A DNA stretch of 60,000 nt from Polytrichum commune (taxonomy: Eukaryota; Streptophyta; Polytrichopsida; Polytrichales; Polytrichaceae): the NCBI GenBank assembly GCA_950295325.1, contig OX485803.1:20896001-20956000 (forward strand), given 5' to 3'. Position numbers and translations under genes: made by a program. Positions within the stretch are counted from its first letter, which is position 1. Each line of letters begins with the position of its first letter. The notes under the pieces were generated by a model. The model made no database searches and was not told the DNA's origin. It saw only the letters and a list, made by a program, of their open reading frames with translations. This document shows positions 11,040 to 24,048 of the stretch, in pieces.

Positions 11040-11410
11040 GTTTTACACTAAATACAATATTTAGTGTCACCAATTCTGATTGTCTTGCTCAATACTGATT
11101 GTAAACTGTGATGTAGTGTCACCAACACTAAATGTTAACCCAACATGATTTGTCATTCCTAGTAATTTTTTTGGATGAGTATAGATTTATAGTGTTGGAA
11201 TTACAGCCACTTACCAAGTGATTTTCATCCAAATTTCAATCATCCGTGACAATATTTCATCACAAGTTGCTGACCAGAGAAGGTAGGGTTTTGGCCAATG
11301 GATGAACTCATCCACCATCCATGACAATATTTGTTCACTTATTCATAAGAAGTGTCATTTGAAAAGTTACCATAATGACACTAACTATCATATTGAGTGT
11401 AGTTCTTTGG
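11040..11410. repeat. Dispersed repeat C, copy 2
   Basis: Same orientation and motif order as 5520-6070, but shorter. It carries the matching CACCAACACTAAATGTTAAC segment. Confidence 0.55.
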
Positions 11411-11484
11411 TGTTGGACCCTAACTAAAGCCAATGTATTCCAGTTTCTACCGGAAAGGTTGCTTAAAGTGGTGTTTAACTAAGG

Positions 11485-11800
11485 GTGAGTTTCCACATGG
11501 GCCGCTTGCTCACCAGATTCTAGAAAATAGTCGGTAGGAGGTGTTGGCATGTAGTCAAGTATAAGCCACCATTCAACCAAATTCTAGCGGTCCACTAGAA
11601 TATGGAGGGCCGTGGACACGGGCTGCATTCACTAAAGAATGCTTACCTTACAAGTGTCAATCACCGAAGGATTGAAGACCAATTTTAGCAGGAGAAGGTG
11701 GTTGTAACTTGTTGGAGGGGGAGCATGTCAATAAGCGATATTGGATATGAGAAGACGGGAGTAGTTAAGTTGGCATATACGAAGCCTACCCCATTAGATT
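11485..11800. repeat. Dispersed repeat A, copy 2
   Basis: Homologous in the same orientation to 3125-3430. Distinctive shared words are GGTGAGTTTCCA, CCAGATTCTAG and ACCAATTTTAG. Noncoding. Confidence 0.6.
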
Positions 11801-12377
11801 CCCTCTACATTTGGACGGGTTTGTCCTTGTTTACACTAGAATCTGGTGGACAACAATCACCTGTGGATGGATGAGAAACGGTCATGGGCATGGCGATGAG
11901 TTCGCATCATCGCCTAGGGTTTGGTGGCCCTTGTGGCAGCCGCGGAGGCACAAGATCTTCATCGCCATTGCTGCGCATCTCGTGACATTCTAAAAGAGTG
12001 GCAGGCATCATCGCTACCTACCTCATTCACTACACTTACGCAGGCCTCCTCGTACTTAAGTCTTCGAACGAAAAAGATCTTCTGCGCTTTCTTTTTCATC
12101 ATATCATCAGGCTATTGTGGTGAAACAAAGAGCATTAACTTAGGGTTGGGCATCATCTTCAGTAGTATTGTCACTTACTAATCGCAAACATCGATTCTCG
12201 CAGCGATCGAACAAGTGATGAAGGAATTGAAAGAAGAGCGACAGAGTGAAAGAGCACCATTGATGACAATTCATTCATTGCCCAGGAGGCTCGGACCCTA
12301 GTAGTTCGGGAAATTGAAGTCGGAGTCGGAGTTTTCTTGCAGGTTCTTCGTTTAAGCTTTTATTAAATTTCCTTTGA
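11801..12377. other. Intergenic, upstream of the nucleotidase gene
   Basis: No supported exon. Short frames (11811, 11921) lack protein character and splice context. Confidence 0.35.
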
Positions 12378-12870
12378 ATTTCGTTGGTGGAGGTGGTGCT
12401 GTTGCATCACGGAGGAGGAGGAGGAGTGAGTGTGGAATTCTTCGAAGGTTAGGGACAGGGACAGGGTTTTGTTCAAGGTTAGTAGCGTATGATGTACTCA
12501 ATTTTTTGTCAAAGCCCTGAAGTATCTCTTTCTTTCACAAGGTGTCTAAACTATGATGTATCTTTTGAGCAATGGGATTCAGAAAAGTGATCTTACATGT
12601 AGATGAGAATACACTGTTGAGAAATTTGATACTGAAGAGTTAAATACATACTGAAATCTGAAACTCACTGCTGTTCCAATCGTGTGCCTACCTCCTGGAA
12701 CCTATCTCGTATCCGTTAATCACATTGCATCCCACTGACCTGGCCGTTGGCGCACCTTTTTCGCCAGCGATTGACTCCAATCACAGCGATTTCGTCGGTG
12801 GAGGTGGTGCTGCAGCATTGTGAAGGAGGAGTGAGTGGAATTTATTCGAAGGTTAGGGTTAGGGGATAGG
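12378..12870 (+). repeat. Duplicated leader/promoter segment of the nucleotidase gene
   Basis: 12378-12450 (TTTCGTTGGTGGAGGTGGTGCTG, a GGA-rich run, TTCGAAGGTTAGGG) is repeated at about 12788-12860, immediately before the start codon at 12886, about 410 bp apart. The spacer 12473-12790 is in turn present a second time downstream of the gene at 24411-25340. The segment probably contains promoter or leader sequence; no clear TATA box was picked out. Confidence 0.55.
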
Positions 12871-12885
12871 GGTGGAGCTGGCTGA

Positions 12886-15800
12886 ATGAGTGGGGCGACA
12901 GTGGGATGGGCGCCACAGGCATTGGTGCGATGCGCCACCTGCGTGCCCCACGCAACCACACCATCAGCATCAGCAGCATCAGGGGTGGGCCACACCTTCT
13001 TGCACCATCTCCTTCTGCGAGGCAGCAGCGGCCACACCATTGCTGCTGCCGCAGCGAGTAGTAGTAGTCATCATCATAATAGAAGTACTACAATAGTGTG
13101 CCCTTTCCACTCCTCCAGTTTCGTGTCCGGTTCACCCTTCTTGCGCCCCTGCCATCGGGCTCTTCGGTTACTCCATCAACGGTACATTCTCTCTGCTTCC
13201 CTTGTAAACCCTATATGATAATGCCATATGGACACACGGCTGACTCACTCTCAGCTGCTGAAGTAGATTGCTTAGTAGATTCTATACAGCAGTGTTTGTC
13301 AATCTTATGTCTACGACTTCTTTTCTACTTGGAGCGAAGTGATTTTCTCTAGTGACTTTCATATTGTCCTGTCCTTTCGATATTGAGTTTCAGTATTCTC
13401 CTATTCTGCGTGGATCATCGGACAGACGACTACATTTTGGGAATTTTGAAGATCTCTGGAAGAGAATTCCTCTCTGTATAGCTGGTTTTTCTGCTTACAT
13501 TGATTTCTCTCGCGTGTAAGGCCTTATTGGTAACTTACATCCATCATTGTGTCAATCTTCATTGTGACCTCTACCTGACGATGCCATATAGACTCATTGC
13601 TGGCAGACTCTCTCAGCTGCTGAAGTAGATTACTTCGTGGATTCTACAGGGCAGTGTTGTCCATCTTATGTTTCTGACACTTCGCTCTTCTCTCTAATGA
13701 ACTGCATAGTGTCCTTTCTCAATATTATCCTACCCTGCGTGGATTAATGGACAGAGGGCTCCAATTTGGAAGTTCTGAATACCTCTGAAAGGTGAATTTC
13801 TCTATGTGCAGCCAGTTTTTCTGCTTATATTGATTCTTTTCCCGTGTAAAGCCTCACTGTTGACTTACGTACATTATTGGGGCAATCTTCAGTGTTATCC
13901 CTACCTGATGAGTCCATATGGACTCATTGCTGGTTTACACTCTCAGCTGCTGAAGATTTCATCTTATCGCTACTGCCCCTTTTCTATTTAGAGTGAAGCG
14001 ATATTTCCTAATGACCTGCATACTTAGTGTCCTTTCCTGTCCTTCTCGATATTCTCCTACTCTGGGTGGGTCATCGGACAGATCACTCTAATATGGAATG
14101 TTAAGTACCTCTCAATGAAGATTCCTCTCCGTACAGCTGGTTTTCTGCTTACATTGATTTTTCTCCCGTGTAAAGCCTCACTGGTGACTTATATCCATCA
14201 TTGGGGCAATTGTTTAGTGTGCATTTTTTAAGGTTGCACTCGGTGCCTATCTCTGGACTTAGTACAATCTTATTGTGTACATACAGTAATGCAATCTGGA
14301 TTCTGCTGTGGAATAGTGACTTGCTTAGGGTAATTTTCTCAAGTTGGAACTGCTGAAATTTGTTGAAATTATCCATGCTGAAGTAATACTTTAGTTGATT
14401 CTCCTCTTAGTCTTACCCTCAAAGCTAACCTTTTTTTTTTTGGGTATGTTTGCCCATTTCTTCGTATGCCTAATTTAGGACACACTGAAGAAGTTGATTA
14501 GTATTGTCTCCAAGCTGCTTTTGTTCCTCAAATTGATGACTGGACTCAAAGCAAAACACTGTTAATTGGCTTACATCCAGTTTCTGCTCTTGACTATTAA
14601 TTGTGTTTCAATGCAGTTGTTCGATTTCATAGCTCTGGCACTTCTCATTGAATTCACTCAAAAATAATTGGGTCAAAGATGTTTATGTGGTAGGTTTGCA
14701 TTGCACGGGAAGCTGGCTGTTTCATGCAAGTCTGCATCACCAATGGAGCAACAATTTGTAAATGCAAGGGTTCCAACTCCTCTCCATCCAGATGTTGTAA
14801 TTGGCAATCCAGTGCAGCTCGAGAAGAAGAAACAGGCAATTAGGGCTGCTGGTTTGTCCACTTTGCAGGTAGTGGATGTTCTCAAAAGTCTGGTAAAATT
14901 TTGCTGTTTTCTTTGGACTGTCCCCATGTTGTCCATCACACACACAATCGCATATACAAGAATCTTGTATTTATGTTAGGGATTTGTGGGTGATTTGTCA
15001 TGAATTTAAAAAATAATTTGTGACTTCATCACGGTTTTAGAGGTAATGACTTAATCGTGTGGAGTTCATTGGTGGGCTGGTTGCAAGTGCAGGTGATTGC
15101 AGATTTCGATATGACTCTCACCAAATACTTGGTTGATGGTGTTAGAGGTCAAAGTAAGTTTTAGTTATTATTTATTATCATTTATTTATTTATTTAGGTG
15201 GCTTTCTTGATTGCTGAATGGCTGCACATTCTTGATGTTTATTAGTGATCACATTATAAGCTTTGGATATATCATGCTCTGATGTCTTCAGATGTCTCTC
15301 AAAACTACTCATATTGCAGCTCTTTTTGTAATTGCTATTTCTGATTTTTGATGTGTTTATACAGGCACTCATGCATTATTGAAGAGCAATCCTGAATATG
15401 ATCAAAAGCGACACGAGCTCTTTGAGCATTATTATCCTATTGAAATCTGTCCCACCCTACCTGCAAATGAGAAGGCCAAATACATGGAAGAATGGTATGT
15501 GATGCAAACACATTGTAATTCAACAGGACCACCAAGCCACTAACGTGTGACACCAATGCACATTGTACCACTTTGCATTGATGTCGTTTGAGGTCGTTTC
15601 TTCATTTGTTGAGGTGCAAATGCTTTAGTTATCATGAAGTACTGTCTTTGAAGTGATTTGAATCTAGAGGCGGTGTTTGTAAATTTATCAGCTGTTTAGA
15701 TTGCTATTGTGAGGAAATAACAGACTCTGACTTGATTTGATGCCTAGAATGAGTAGGTGGGGGAAGTCACATGCTTTATTACTTGAAGGGGGCCTCAACT

Positions 15801-17420
15801 ACGAATCTATTGTCAGTTCAGTTGCAAATGCCAAGATAGGTTTTCGGGATGGCATTTCACAACTGTTCGAAGCCCTTGATGTAAGTAAATTCATGTGTTT
15901 TTGTTACTCAAACACCATAAACTATGTGCAGCTCGAGTAGAATTGGTTTGTAATGAAAGGAATGGTCAATGGTACAAGTGTTATAATGGATCACTTTACA
16001 GATGTCCCTATCTGTGCACCGGACTATCTTCTCTTCATACTTGAAATGCTAAATTACCTGAAAGAACTTGGGATGAAGTTCATTGCAGTTCATTTTATCC
16101 TGAATTGTATCCAAGATATGGGGTTTTTGATCAACATGTTTTTCACATACATGTATCTGACTGACAGGATGACGGAGTTCCTTTGCTAATATTCTCAGCC
16201 GGTCTGGCTGACATCATTGAGGAGGTATGACTACTTTTGCACCCAGGATTGAAGTGTGAATGTTAACAGATGCAGTTGTTTAGAACTGGGTTATTTGCTT
16301 CTCCTGTCTTGTTTGTTGTGAGGTGAAATGTCAGAATTCAGTGGTTCTTGTGGAGCTTTGTACTGGAAATAAGATCTTCATTCTGACAATGTTAACTATA
16401 TTCACTGCAGGTCCTGCGGCAAAAGCTCCATCGAGTATTTGCAAATATAAGGGTTGTCTCCAACAGAATGAATTTTGATGATGATGGCAACTTGACAGGC
16501 TTTCAAGGTACTGCCTGGACGCAATACAACATTGATGTTACTACCTTGTCTTCTCTCTTATCTTCATAGTTGATACCTCTTTTGTTTTTGCTTCTGATGC
16601 AGCAGTATTGACTTCGAATGTATTCATCTTGTATTTATTTTTCCTGCATGGTTTTGACCGTTGTATTTTACTTGAAGTTTAGGCAAAACCATCCATGTCC
16701 TCAATAAGAATGAGCATGCTCTTGAGATGGCGGGGCCTTTACATGATAAAACTGGAAAAGCTGTTGGGGAGACTACTGGAGCTTCCATAGTTCAAGGGCG
16801 CACAAATGTCTTGTTGTTGGGTGATCATCTAGGCGACCTAGGCATGTCCGATGGAGTCAATTATGATAATCGAATCTCTGTGGGTTTCCTGTAAGTGTGT
16901 CACTGTTTAGGGATATGTTGCAAAGATGTTGCAACTAGGCATTTTTTCATTTAGAAGGTTAAGAATAATCAGTACGCTTTCAATGTAGAAATTGGTTGTT
17001 GTTTGCGGCTTTAATGTTCTCATTCTGTTTTTATTGCATGAAAGTAAAGTTGTGGAGTTGTGCAAGCAGAAACGAGAATGCTGGGAACTGGTTGGAGACT
17101 TACAAGGAGGCATACGACATTGTTATTTTGGTGAGTTTTTTTCCCCTTGATTGATCTCTTTCTTCCTATACAAGGCTATGCATCTTCAATTTCTACCAAG
17201 CACTTTGAGTCTTTGAAACTATGAACCAGCTGACCTTTAGAAAGTTGCAGGCAAGTAGTGAAGAGCTTATGAATATTCTGGACACTATACTTGGATGTGA
17301 AGAAATTGGAAAGTTGCTTGAATATCTACGATGTGACGCCAGTTTTGATCCGGTTTTGATTTGCAGAATGATGGGTCATTAAAACCAGTAATTGATCTGG
17401 TGCGGGAGCTGGGCTCCTGA
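12886..17420 (+). CDS. Pyrimidine/cytosolic 5'-nucleotidase III type (UMPH-1, HAD superfamily), ten exons
   Basis: A HAD-type 5'-nucleotidase that hydrolyses nucleoside 5'-monophosphates, typically UMP/CMP, to nucleosides. Exons by eye: 12886-13181, 14694-14868, 15093-15153, 15365-15494, 15757-15880, 16168-16224, 16411-16507, 16683-16890, 17070-17130, 17367-17420 (TGA). All introns are GT-AG, all phases agree, and the sum is 1263 nt, or 420 residues. HAD motif I is DFDMT (D161, D163, T165), motif II is FSAG (S272), the probable motif III Lys is in NKNEH (K322), and motif IV is GDHLGDLGMSD (D361, D365). The WWGKSHALL stretch is the family's cap region. Exon 1 and the start of exon 2 are Ala/Ser/His/Arg-rich with almost no acids, like an organellar transit peptide; an internal Met at 14743 could start a form without it. 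Family identity is strong; exon 1 is an inference supported by phase. Confidence 0.85.
13190..14174. repeat. About 330-bp tandem repeat in intron 1 of the nucleotidase gene
   Basis: Three degenerate units end at CGTGTAAG/A near 13520, 13850 and 14174 (spacing 330 and 324). Each contains a CCATATRGAC-type word, CTCAGCTGCTGAAG, TTCGATATT or similar, GCGTGGATYATCGGACAG-like, and CAGCTGGTTTTTCTGCTTA. A fourth unit begins at 14175 and then breaks off. The array fills most of the 1512-bp intron. Confidence 0.8.
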
Positions 17421-17892
17421 TCTGCAACGCCGCTCCAGTGCGAGCTTCCAATTTTGTGATGTCTTGGCCCCACTAGCATGCATGCAGATAATATAGAGCT
17501 GGAAAAGGCACGATGTAGAATTCCATGCATGTAGAATTTTTTAGAGAACAATTATAAGTTTTCAATGATTGGAAGAAAACTGGAGACATGACATTTTAGA
17601 CAATTCTTTTTCACGTTTTATTCTAGCACTGAGATCCAGTAATGTCTATGTTACTGAGACATAGGGTAGACCGCAGGACATTCATGATGCAATCAACCGA
17701 GTGGTTGCAAGATTGGTTATGCAAAGCAGAATGATCTGTTGTTCTAGGCTTTCGTTGATTTGAGATGCAAAATTGAGTACCATCTTTGTGTTAACAAATT
17801 TCTCGTGTGCACTACTTTCTTCCTGCATGAATCCTCAGCTTTGAACAAAGCCTTTGAAAGAACCCATTGGCCGCATAGATGGGGAGGCTTCT
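17421..17892. other. 3' flank of the nucleotidase gene
   Basis: Probable 3' UTR and flank up to the copia insertion. No further coding sequence. The last five bases (17888-17892, CTTCT) are the copia target duplication. Confidence 0.5.
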
Positions 17893-18249
17893 TGTTAAGA
17901 TAGCTAACTAGCTATACAACCAGGTGTTAAGTAGAATTAGCTTAAGACTATATTATAGGGATCCAGGGTATTAGCCTCGATACTCGACTGTTAGCTTAGC
18001 TGTAATCAGTACATGTAATGGGCTAACCAGGACATCAGCCTGTCATGACCGGGTATAGACCCAGTCAGTATGAAGTTGAAGTGCTGACAGTATACGGGTG
18101 CAGTAGAACAACGACACCTGGCCTTCATACCCTCTGGCCTCTACATACTGTATATATACCCTGTATTTACCACTTGAGGCAGTGAATTTTATTGAAGTAT
18201 TTACGCACCTATACTCTGTCTAAATCTTTATCTACACATACTTCTAACA
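17893..18249 (+). repeat. Copia 5' LTR
   Basis: 357 bp, TGTTA...TAACA, preceded by CTTCT. Confidence 0.93.
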
Positions 18250-19002
18250 CGCTATCAGCACGCTCCTGTCGGCACACTTTCCTTCACACACATTTAGTAC
18301 ATAGCTTTTATACGTATTCTTCCTTGCTATACCTCACACTCTTCTCTGTAGATATACTCTGGTGAGGAATACGAACGATCACATGAGTGAGTTCTGTAGT
18401 TTTGCACATATAGATACTTCTGTTGTACACACACACACACAGATTTTGCGGGAGAATCCTGTCCTACCCTGTCGTATAATCAGTTTCTATGCTGTACACA
18501 CTGTCCATATATATGTTGTTATGCTGTTATGCTGCCCATTTTTTTTTTTAACTCCTATTGTTCATATCTGTCGCCACATACTAACATACTGGTTATAATT
18601 GCTCATATGCTGATGATGTTCTAAGTTATATCAAATTTATATTTGTTATCTGCCCTACTAACAGACTGTTGTTGTACTAACAGCCGGTTTTACTGACATA
18701 CAAATATATATACTAACATATATATATTTCTATTTCAATATATTTATATATATACATCTATATATATATACTGACATAATCGTTTTGTGATACATACTAA
18801 CTTCTATATATATATATATATATTCTCTGTATTACTAACATTTTGCTTATTGCTAAAACTGCTGTATTACTTCATTATTTACTAACCTATACATATATAT
18901 ACACTTATATATATGTTTGTTTTACTAACATATACATATATATCTGAATATATATATGTGTGTCTGCTATATATGTAAGATCATATAAATAACAGAAGAT
19001 AA

Positions 19003-19200
19003 ATATACAACTTTCAATATCTGTCTATACTTCTCTAATTGTAAATACACAAGTCTGTCCATATAGTCTGAAAATACTAACCACTACCTATATCTTCAAT
19101 ATCTGTCTATACTTCTTTAATTGTAAATACACAAGTCTGTCCATATAGTCTGTAAATACTAATCACTACCTGTATTTTCAATATCTGTCTATACTTCCCT
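19003..19200 (+). repeat. 82-bp tandem repeat in the copia leader
   Basis: The word CTGTCTATACTTC starts at 19021, 19103 and 19185, exactly 82 bp apart. Two full units and part of a third, very similar, lie just upstream of gag. Confidence 0.8.
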
Positions 19201-19330
19201 TACTTCAGATTCTCTTGAACCTGTTCATCCTAACAAACCTGTATTAAACCCATATACCTGTCTGTACCCCTTATCAGGAAATCTATCCATACTGTTCATA
19301 CATTATTAACTATATTTTGTTTATAAATGT

Positions 19331-22300
19331 ATGGCCCGTACTGTTTATAAATACATGGCTCGTAGACAACCTGAAATCAAGGCACTGTCCACCCAGCCCA
19401 CATTTATTGAGAGCAGAATGCAATCCTTAATGTTTGCTCCTCTAAATGCTGATGGCTCAAACTTTTTAGAGTGGATTAATGATGCTAAGACAGTCCTAAG
19501 TGCAGACGATTTAGCTAGGACACTTACAGTTCAACCTTCTACATCAACTGAACCAGCACAACCGATCCTTCCTGCAGCAAGATGGCAAGCTCTACTCCAA
19601 ATCAGAAGGCACTTAGATCATTCACTACGACTACAGTACCTACAGATAGATGATCCTGCCGAACTATGGGCACTTTTACACGCTCGCTTTAATCACCAGC
19701 AAACTTTATTTCTCCCCCAGGCTAGATCAGACTGGATTAATTAAAGAGTCTTAGATTTCCCTGACTTTGCTACATTCAACTCTGAACTACACCGAATCAC
19801 TGCCCAACTCCGATTATGCGGGGAGACGATATCAGAAGCTGAGATGATAGAGAAAACTCTATCCACATTTCCTCCTACAACTGCCATTTTATCCCAGCAA
19901 CACAGGAATATGAAATTTAAGAAACATTCTAATTTAATGTCGCATGTTTTGTTGGCAGAAAAGCACCATCAGCTCCTTTTGAAGAACGCTGATTCCCGTC
20001 CAGTTTGGGAAATCCATAATACAATTGCTCGACCTGCTGATTATTCTCGACTTGGTCCTGCTGCTGGGATGAGCAGTCCTGCTGCTGCCGATGCTGCATG
20101 GAGGGGACCAGCTGGAGTAATGACTGTAAGGGGACCTACTGGACCTGCTGTTGCTGCTGAACCAACAGACCAATTTGCTGAAGCCTATGCTGCTGAGGCC
20201 TCAAGACGACCTCCAAGAGGTTCTTTTCGTAGACCCCAACCTCCACAACAGAAAGGGATGCAAAGAGGGATACAGCGAGGGCAACCACCTAGACCTAGTT
20301 ACCCACCCAGACCATCCATTAACAAACCAACAAAGGGTAATTGCCATAAATGTGGCAGAAGAGGTCATTTTTTAAAGGAATGTAGAGCCCCTCCCTATTT
20401 GGTCAATATGTATAAAGAACTTCAGCAGTTACGAATTCAACCACGTCAGAATTATAATTTCCAAACAGAAAACCCATCATCCTGTACCCATGATGTTGAA
20501 AGTTTTATGACTATCTACGTGTAGCAAGCATCGAACCCGGATGTTGCTCTCCTAGATAGTGCATCAACTCATACCATATTGACCAACCCTGAATTCTTCC
20601 ATTTCACTGAAAATGAGAAGTCCTGGCAACATTGTAAGCTTATCACAATGGCCGGAAGCCGAAATATGAGATTTCGGGAGGGCCGGGCAACGGTCGTCTT
20701 GCCCGGGGGCTTCCCCCTCACTTGCGCGAATGCAATGTACGCTCCAGATGCGCCTCGTAGCCTGATCAGCTACAGGGATCTGAGAGCGAGGAAGATCCAC
20801 ATTTCCACTGCGATGGAAAATGATGAAGAGGTTCTGGAGCTCAGGCAAGGGCAGGAGATCCTTGCCACCGCGAAAGCGGGAGACAACGGCCTGTATGAGA
20901 TTGTCATAAAGCCCTTGACATGTAGCCCCATCTCTCTAATAGATGAGGAAGAGGTTTGTATGGCTGCTTGGGCTGGAGACCCTGAAGCAAAACGCCACAA
21001 CCTGGCACAGGGAGTATCTTTAGATACTATAGCCAAACCTGACTTATGGCATATACGGTTAGGACATCCGGGAACTACATTATTTCGCCGGATGCTTCCT
21101 TTGATAACGGGGCATAATCTGGTAACAACTGAGGCTGAGAAAACCCATGCATGTGTCGCATGTATTAAAGGAAAATTCATAAAAAGACCATCTAGATGGA
21201 ATTTACCTCAAGAATTACCCCCTCCCCTTTTCAGAATCCATGGGGACATCTGTGGGCCAATTAATCCACCATCTGGGACTTTTAGGTACTATTTTGTCCT
21301 AGTGGATGCTTCGGGAAGTCATTTAGAAGTTTCCCTCCTTCCCACCCGCAATATGGTATTTCCTAAAGTGCTGGCCATCCTGTTAAGGTATAGAAATCAC
21401 TTTCCAGAAAACCCCATAAAATTCCTTAGGATGGATAATGCCCAGGAATTTCGCTCACACGCCTTTGAGGACTACTGTACAACCATGGGGATCACATTAA
21501 CATACGCTGTACCCTATGAACACAGCCAAAACGGCCTAGCAGAAGCCTTTATTAAGAAGATCCAGCTGATTTCTAGACCCCTGTTACTACATGCTAATCT
21601 ACCTACTGATCTATGGGGACATGCAATCCTTCATTCAGCTGCACTACTAAGGTTGAGGCCAACCTTATTGAACACTCAGACACCTTATGAACTGGTTGCA
21701 GGGAGACCACTTAATGTGGCACATATCAGAATATTTGGGTGTCAAGTATGGGTACCTGTTAGTGAACCCAAAAGAAATACCATTGGTCCTCATAGGCAGG
21801 AAGGTATTTATGTGGTTTTTGATTCTAAATCTATCATCAGGTACCTAGACCCCACAACAGGAACCTTACTAAGAGCCAGGTTTGCTAACTGCAGATTCTT
21901 GGAATCTATATTTCCAACCTTAAAAACTACCTATATACCCAAAAACCAAGAACTAACCTTTGTAGCCCCTGAGACATTAACCTTGAACCCTGACCCTCCT
22001 ACAACACTCACAAATACATAAGTTAGCAAACTTCTGAACCTTAAAGACCTTGCTGAACACACCCCAGATGGCTTCTCATCTGAACCTAGAATCATTAGAC
22101 ACCCTTTTCCTGGTACCGGGACAACCTTAACCAAAAGATACCCTGAAAATCCCACCTCTACCTTCAAACCATCCAAGAGAACTAAATCCCATTTTACAAC
22201 TGGAATAACAGACATGAAGACTGAAGACGACCAAGACTTGACGACTCAAGACGTCCAAGACCTGAAGACTGAAGATTGGGACAGGGACAGGGAAATTTAC

Positions 22301-23959
22301 ATTGGGGAACCATCTGAAACCAAGTCAGACTTCAACCCAGATTCTAACCCCAATACCTTAAAACAGGCCATGAGCAGACCTGATTGGCCACAGTGGCAAT
22401 AGGCCATTGAGACAGAATACAACTCCCTCAGAAAACATAATGTTTTTGGTCAACTGTCATTAGACCTTGACAAACCACCTGTAGGCCACAAATTAATTTT
22501 CACTAGAAAATTTGATGCTGAAGGCCATGTAATCAGATATATAGTGAGGCTAGTGGCACAAGGATTCACACAAAGGCCTGGACTAGATTATGACCAAACC
22601 TACAGTCCAGTCATGGACACAACCTCTTTTAGATACCTCCTAGCTTTGAAAGTTCATTTGTCACTGCATATCTATTTACTTGATGTGGTCACAACATATC
22701 TGCATGGAAAATTAGATTCTGTCCTGTACTTAACTCCTCCACCTTGATTTCTGAAAACTACTACTAACCCCAAACCAGGAAAATTTGCAGGACTGAGAAT
22801 TTATAAAGCACTTTATGGTCTGAAACAATCTGGTCGTACCTGGTATCATCACTTATGCAATTTCTTAATTGCACAAGGTTTCTTAAATAACCCTACCCTA
22901 CCTTGCATATTTACCTTAACCAAAAATTCTGATTTTGTTATTCTGGCAGTCTATGTTGATGATTTGAATATTATTGGTGCACCAGAACTTTGTAAGTATG
23001 CTCAAGACATCTTAACTCAGAAATTTGATATGAAATTTCTAGGACCTACATCTTTTTGCCTAGGACTTCAGATTTTCCATGAACCAGTTGGGGGTATACT
23101 CTTACATCAGGAGGCATACATAAACAAAATACTTAAAGAGTTTCAAATGGATAAAGCCAGTCCATTAGCAACCCCTATGATTGGGAAGAGTAAGACTAAT
23201 GATGACCCTTATCAACCTCGTGAGGAGGAGGAGGAGATTATAGATAAATCTAAATACCTCACTGCGGTTGGAATGTTTACATATCTAACTACTCATACTA
23301 GACCTGATATAGCGTTTGCAACTAGCATTTTAGCTAGACACAGTCAAAGTCCAACTATAAGACATTGGAATGGAGTTAAGCATCTTTTAAGATATCTTCG
23401 AGGAACTTCTGACTTGGGATTATTTTACACAAAAACTAACAATCCTGAAATTTCAAGTTTTGCAGACTCTGGTTTCAAGACTGACATGGCTGCAGGCAAA
23501 TCTCAGACAGGCTATTTGTTTATGAAGAATGGTGATCCCATTTCCTGGAAGTCCACCAAGCAGACCATTACTGCCACCTCAACTAACAATGCAGAGTTAT
23601 TAGCATTTCACGAGGCTGCAAGGGAATCTGTCTGGCTTAGGACGATGGAGAGCATTCTGGTGAAGCAATGCAAGATCAAGACGAAGGACCTGCCCACAGT
23701 TATATTTGAGGACAACGCAGCCTGCATTCAACAAATGTCATCTGGTTTTATCAAGGCTGATCGGACAAAACACATCAGCCCTCACATTTTTACATTCAGT
23801 CAGGATTTAATAGAAAAAGGACAATTAGAAATTAGAAAAGTAGAATCTGAGCATAACTTGGCTGATATGTTGACAAAGGCCTTGCCAGCCTATAAACACA
23901 AGAAATTGGTAACTGAAGCAGGGATGAGAACACTCCACTCGTTAACCTCTCCTGGATGA
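19331..23959 (+). pseudogene. Copia gag-pol polyprotein with five in-frame stops
   Basis: One reading frame runs from 19331 to 23959 with no frameshift but stops at 19742-19744 (TAA), 20522-20524 (TAG), 22019-22021 (TAA), 22400-22402 (TAG) and about 22745 (TGA). Gag covers 19331-20524 and ends in a CCHC zinc knuckle (CHKCGRRGHFLKEC). The protease active site is DSAST at about 20557. Integrase occupies about 21000-21900 (GDICGP, then a DNAQEF-type second acid and an AEAF-type third). Reverse transcriptase runs about 22400-23100 with the YVDD box near 22950. RNase H occupies about 23440-23900 (ADSGF, SKNAEL-like TNNAELLAF, EDNAACIQ). The stops are spread over gag, the gag-protease boundary, integrase-RT linker and RT, so no full product is possible. 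Confidence 0.9.
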
Positions 23960-24048
23960 TTAATACTCTTTTCTCATCCAAGGTTTTGTCCCAACAGGGT
24001 TTTACTTGGAGGAGTTTTTAATGAGGTTAACACCAGGTTGAGGAGGAG

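Noticed and set aside
19742-22747. Programmed stop readthrough or RNA editing of the copia stops
   Set aside because: Five stops of mixed type at scattered places, none in a known recoding context; simple mutation is enough.
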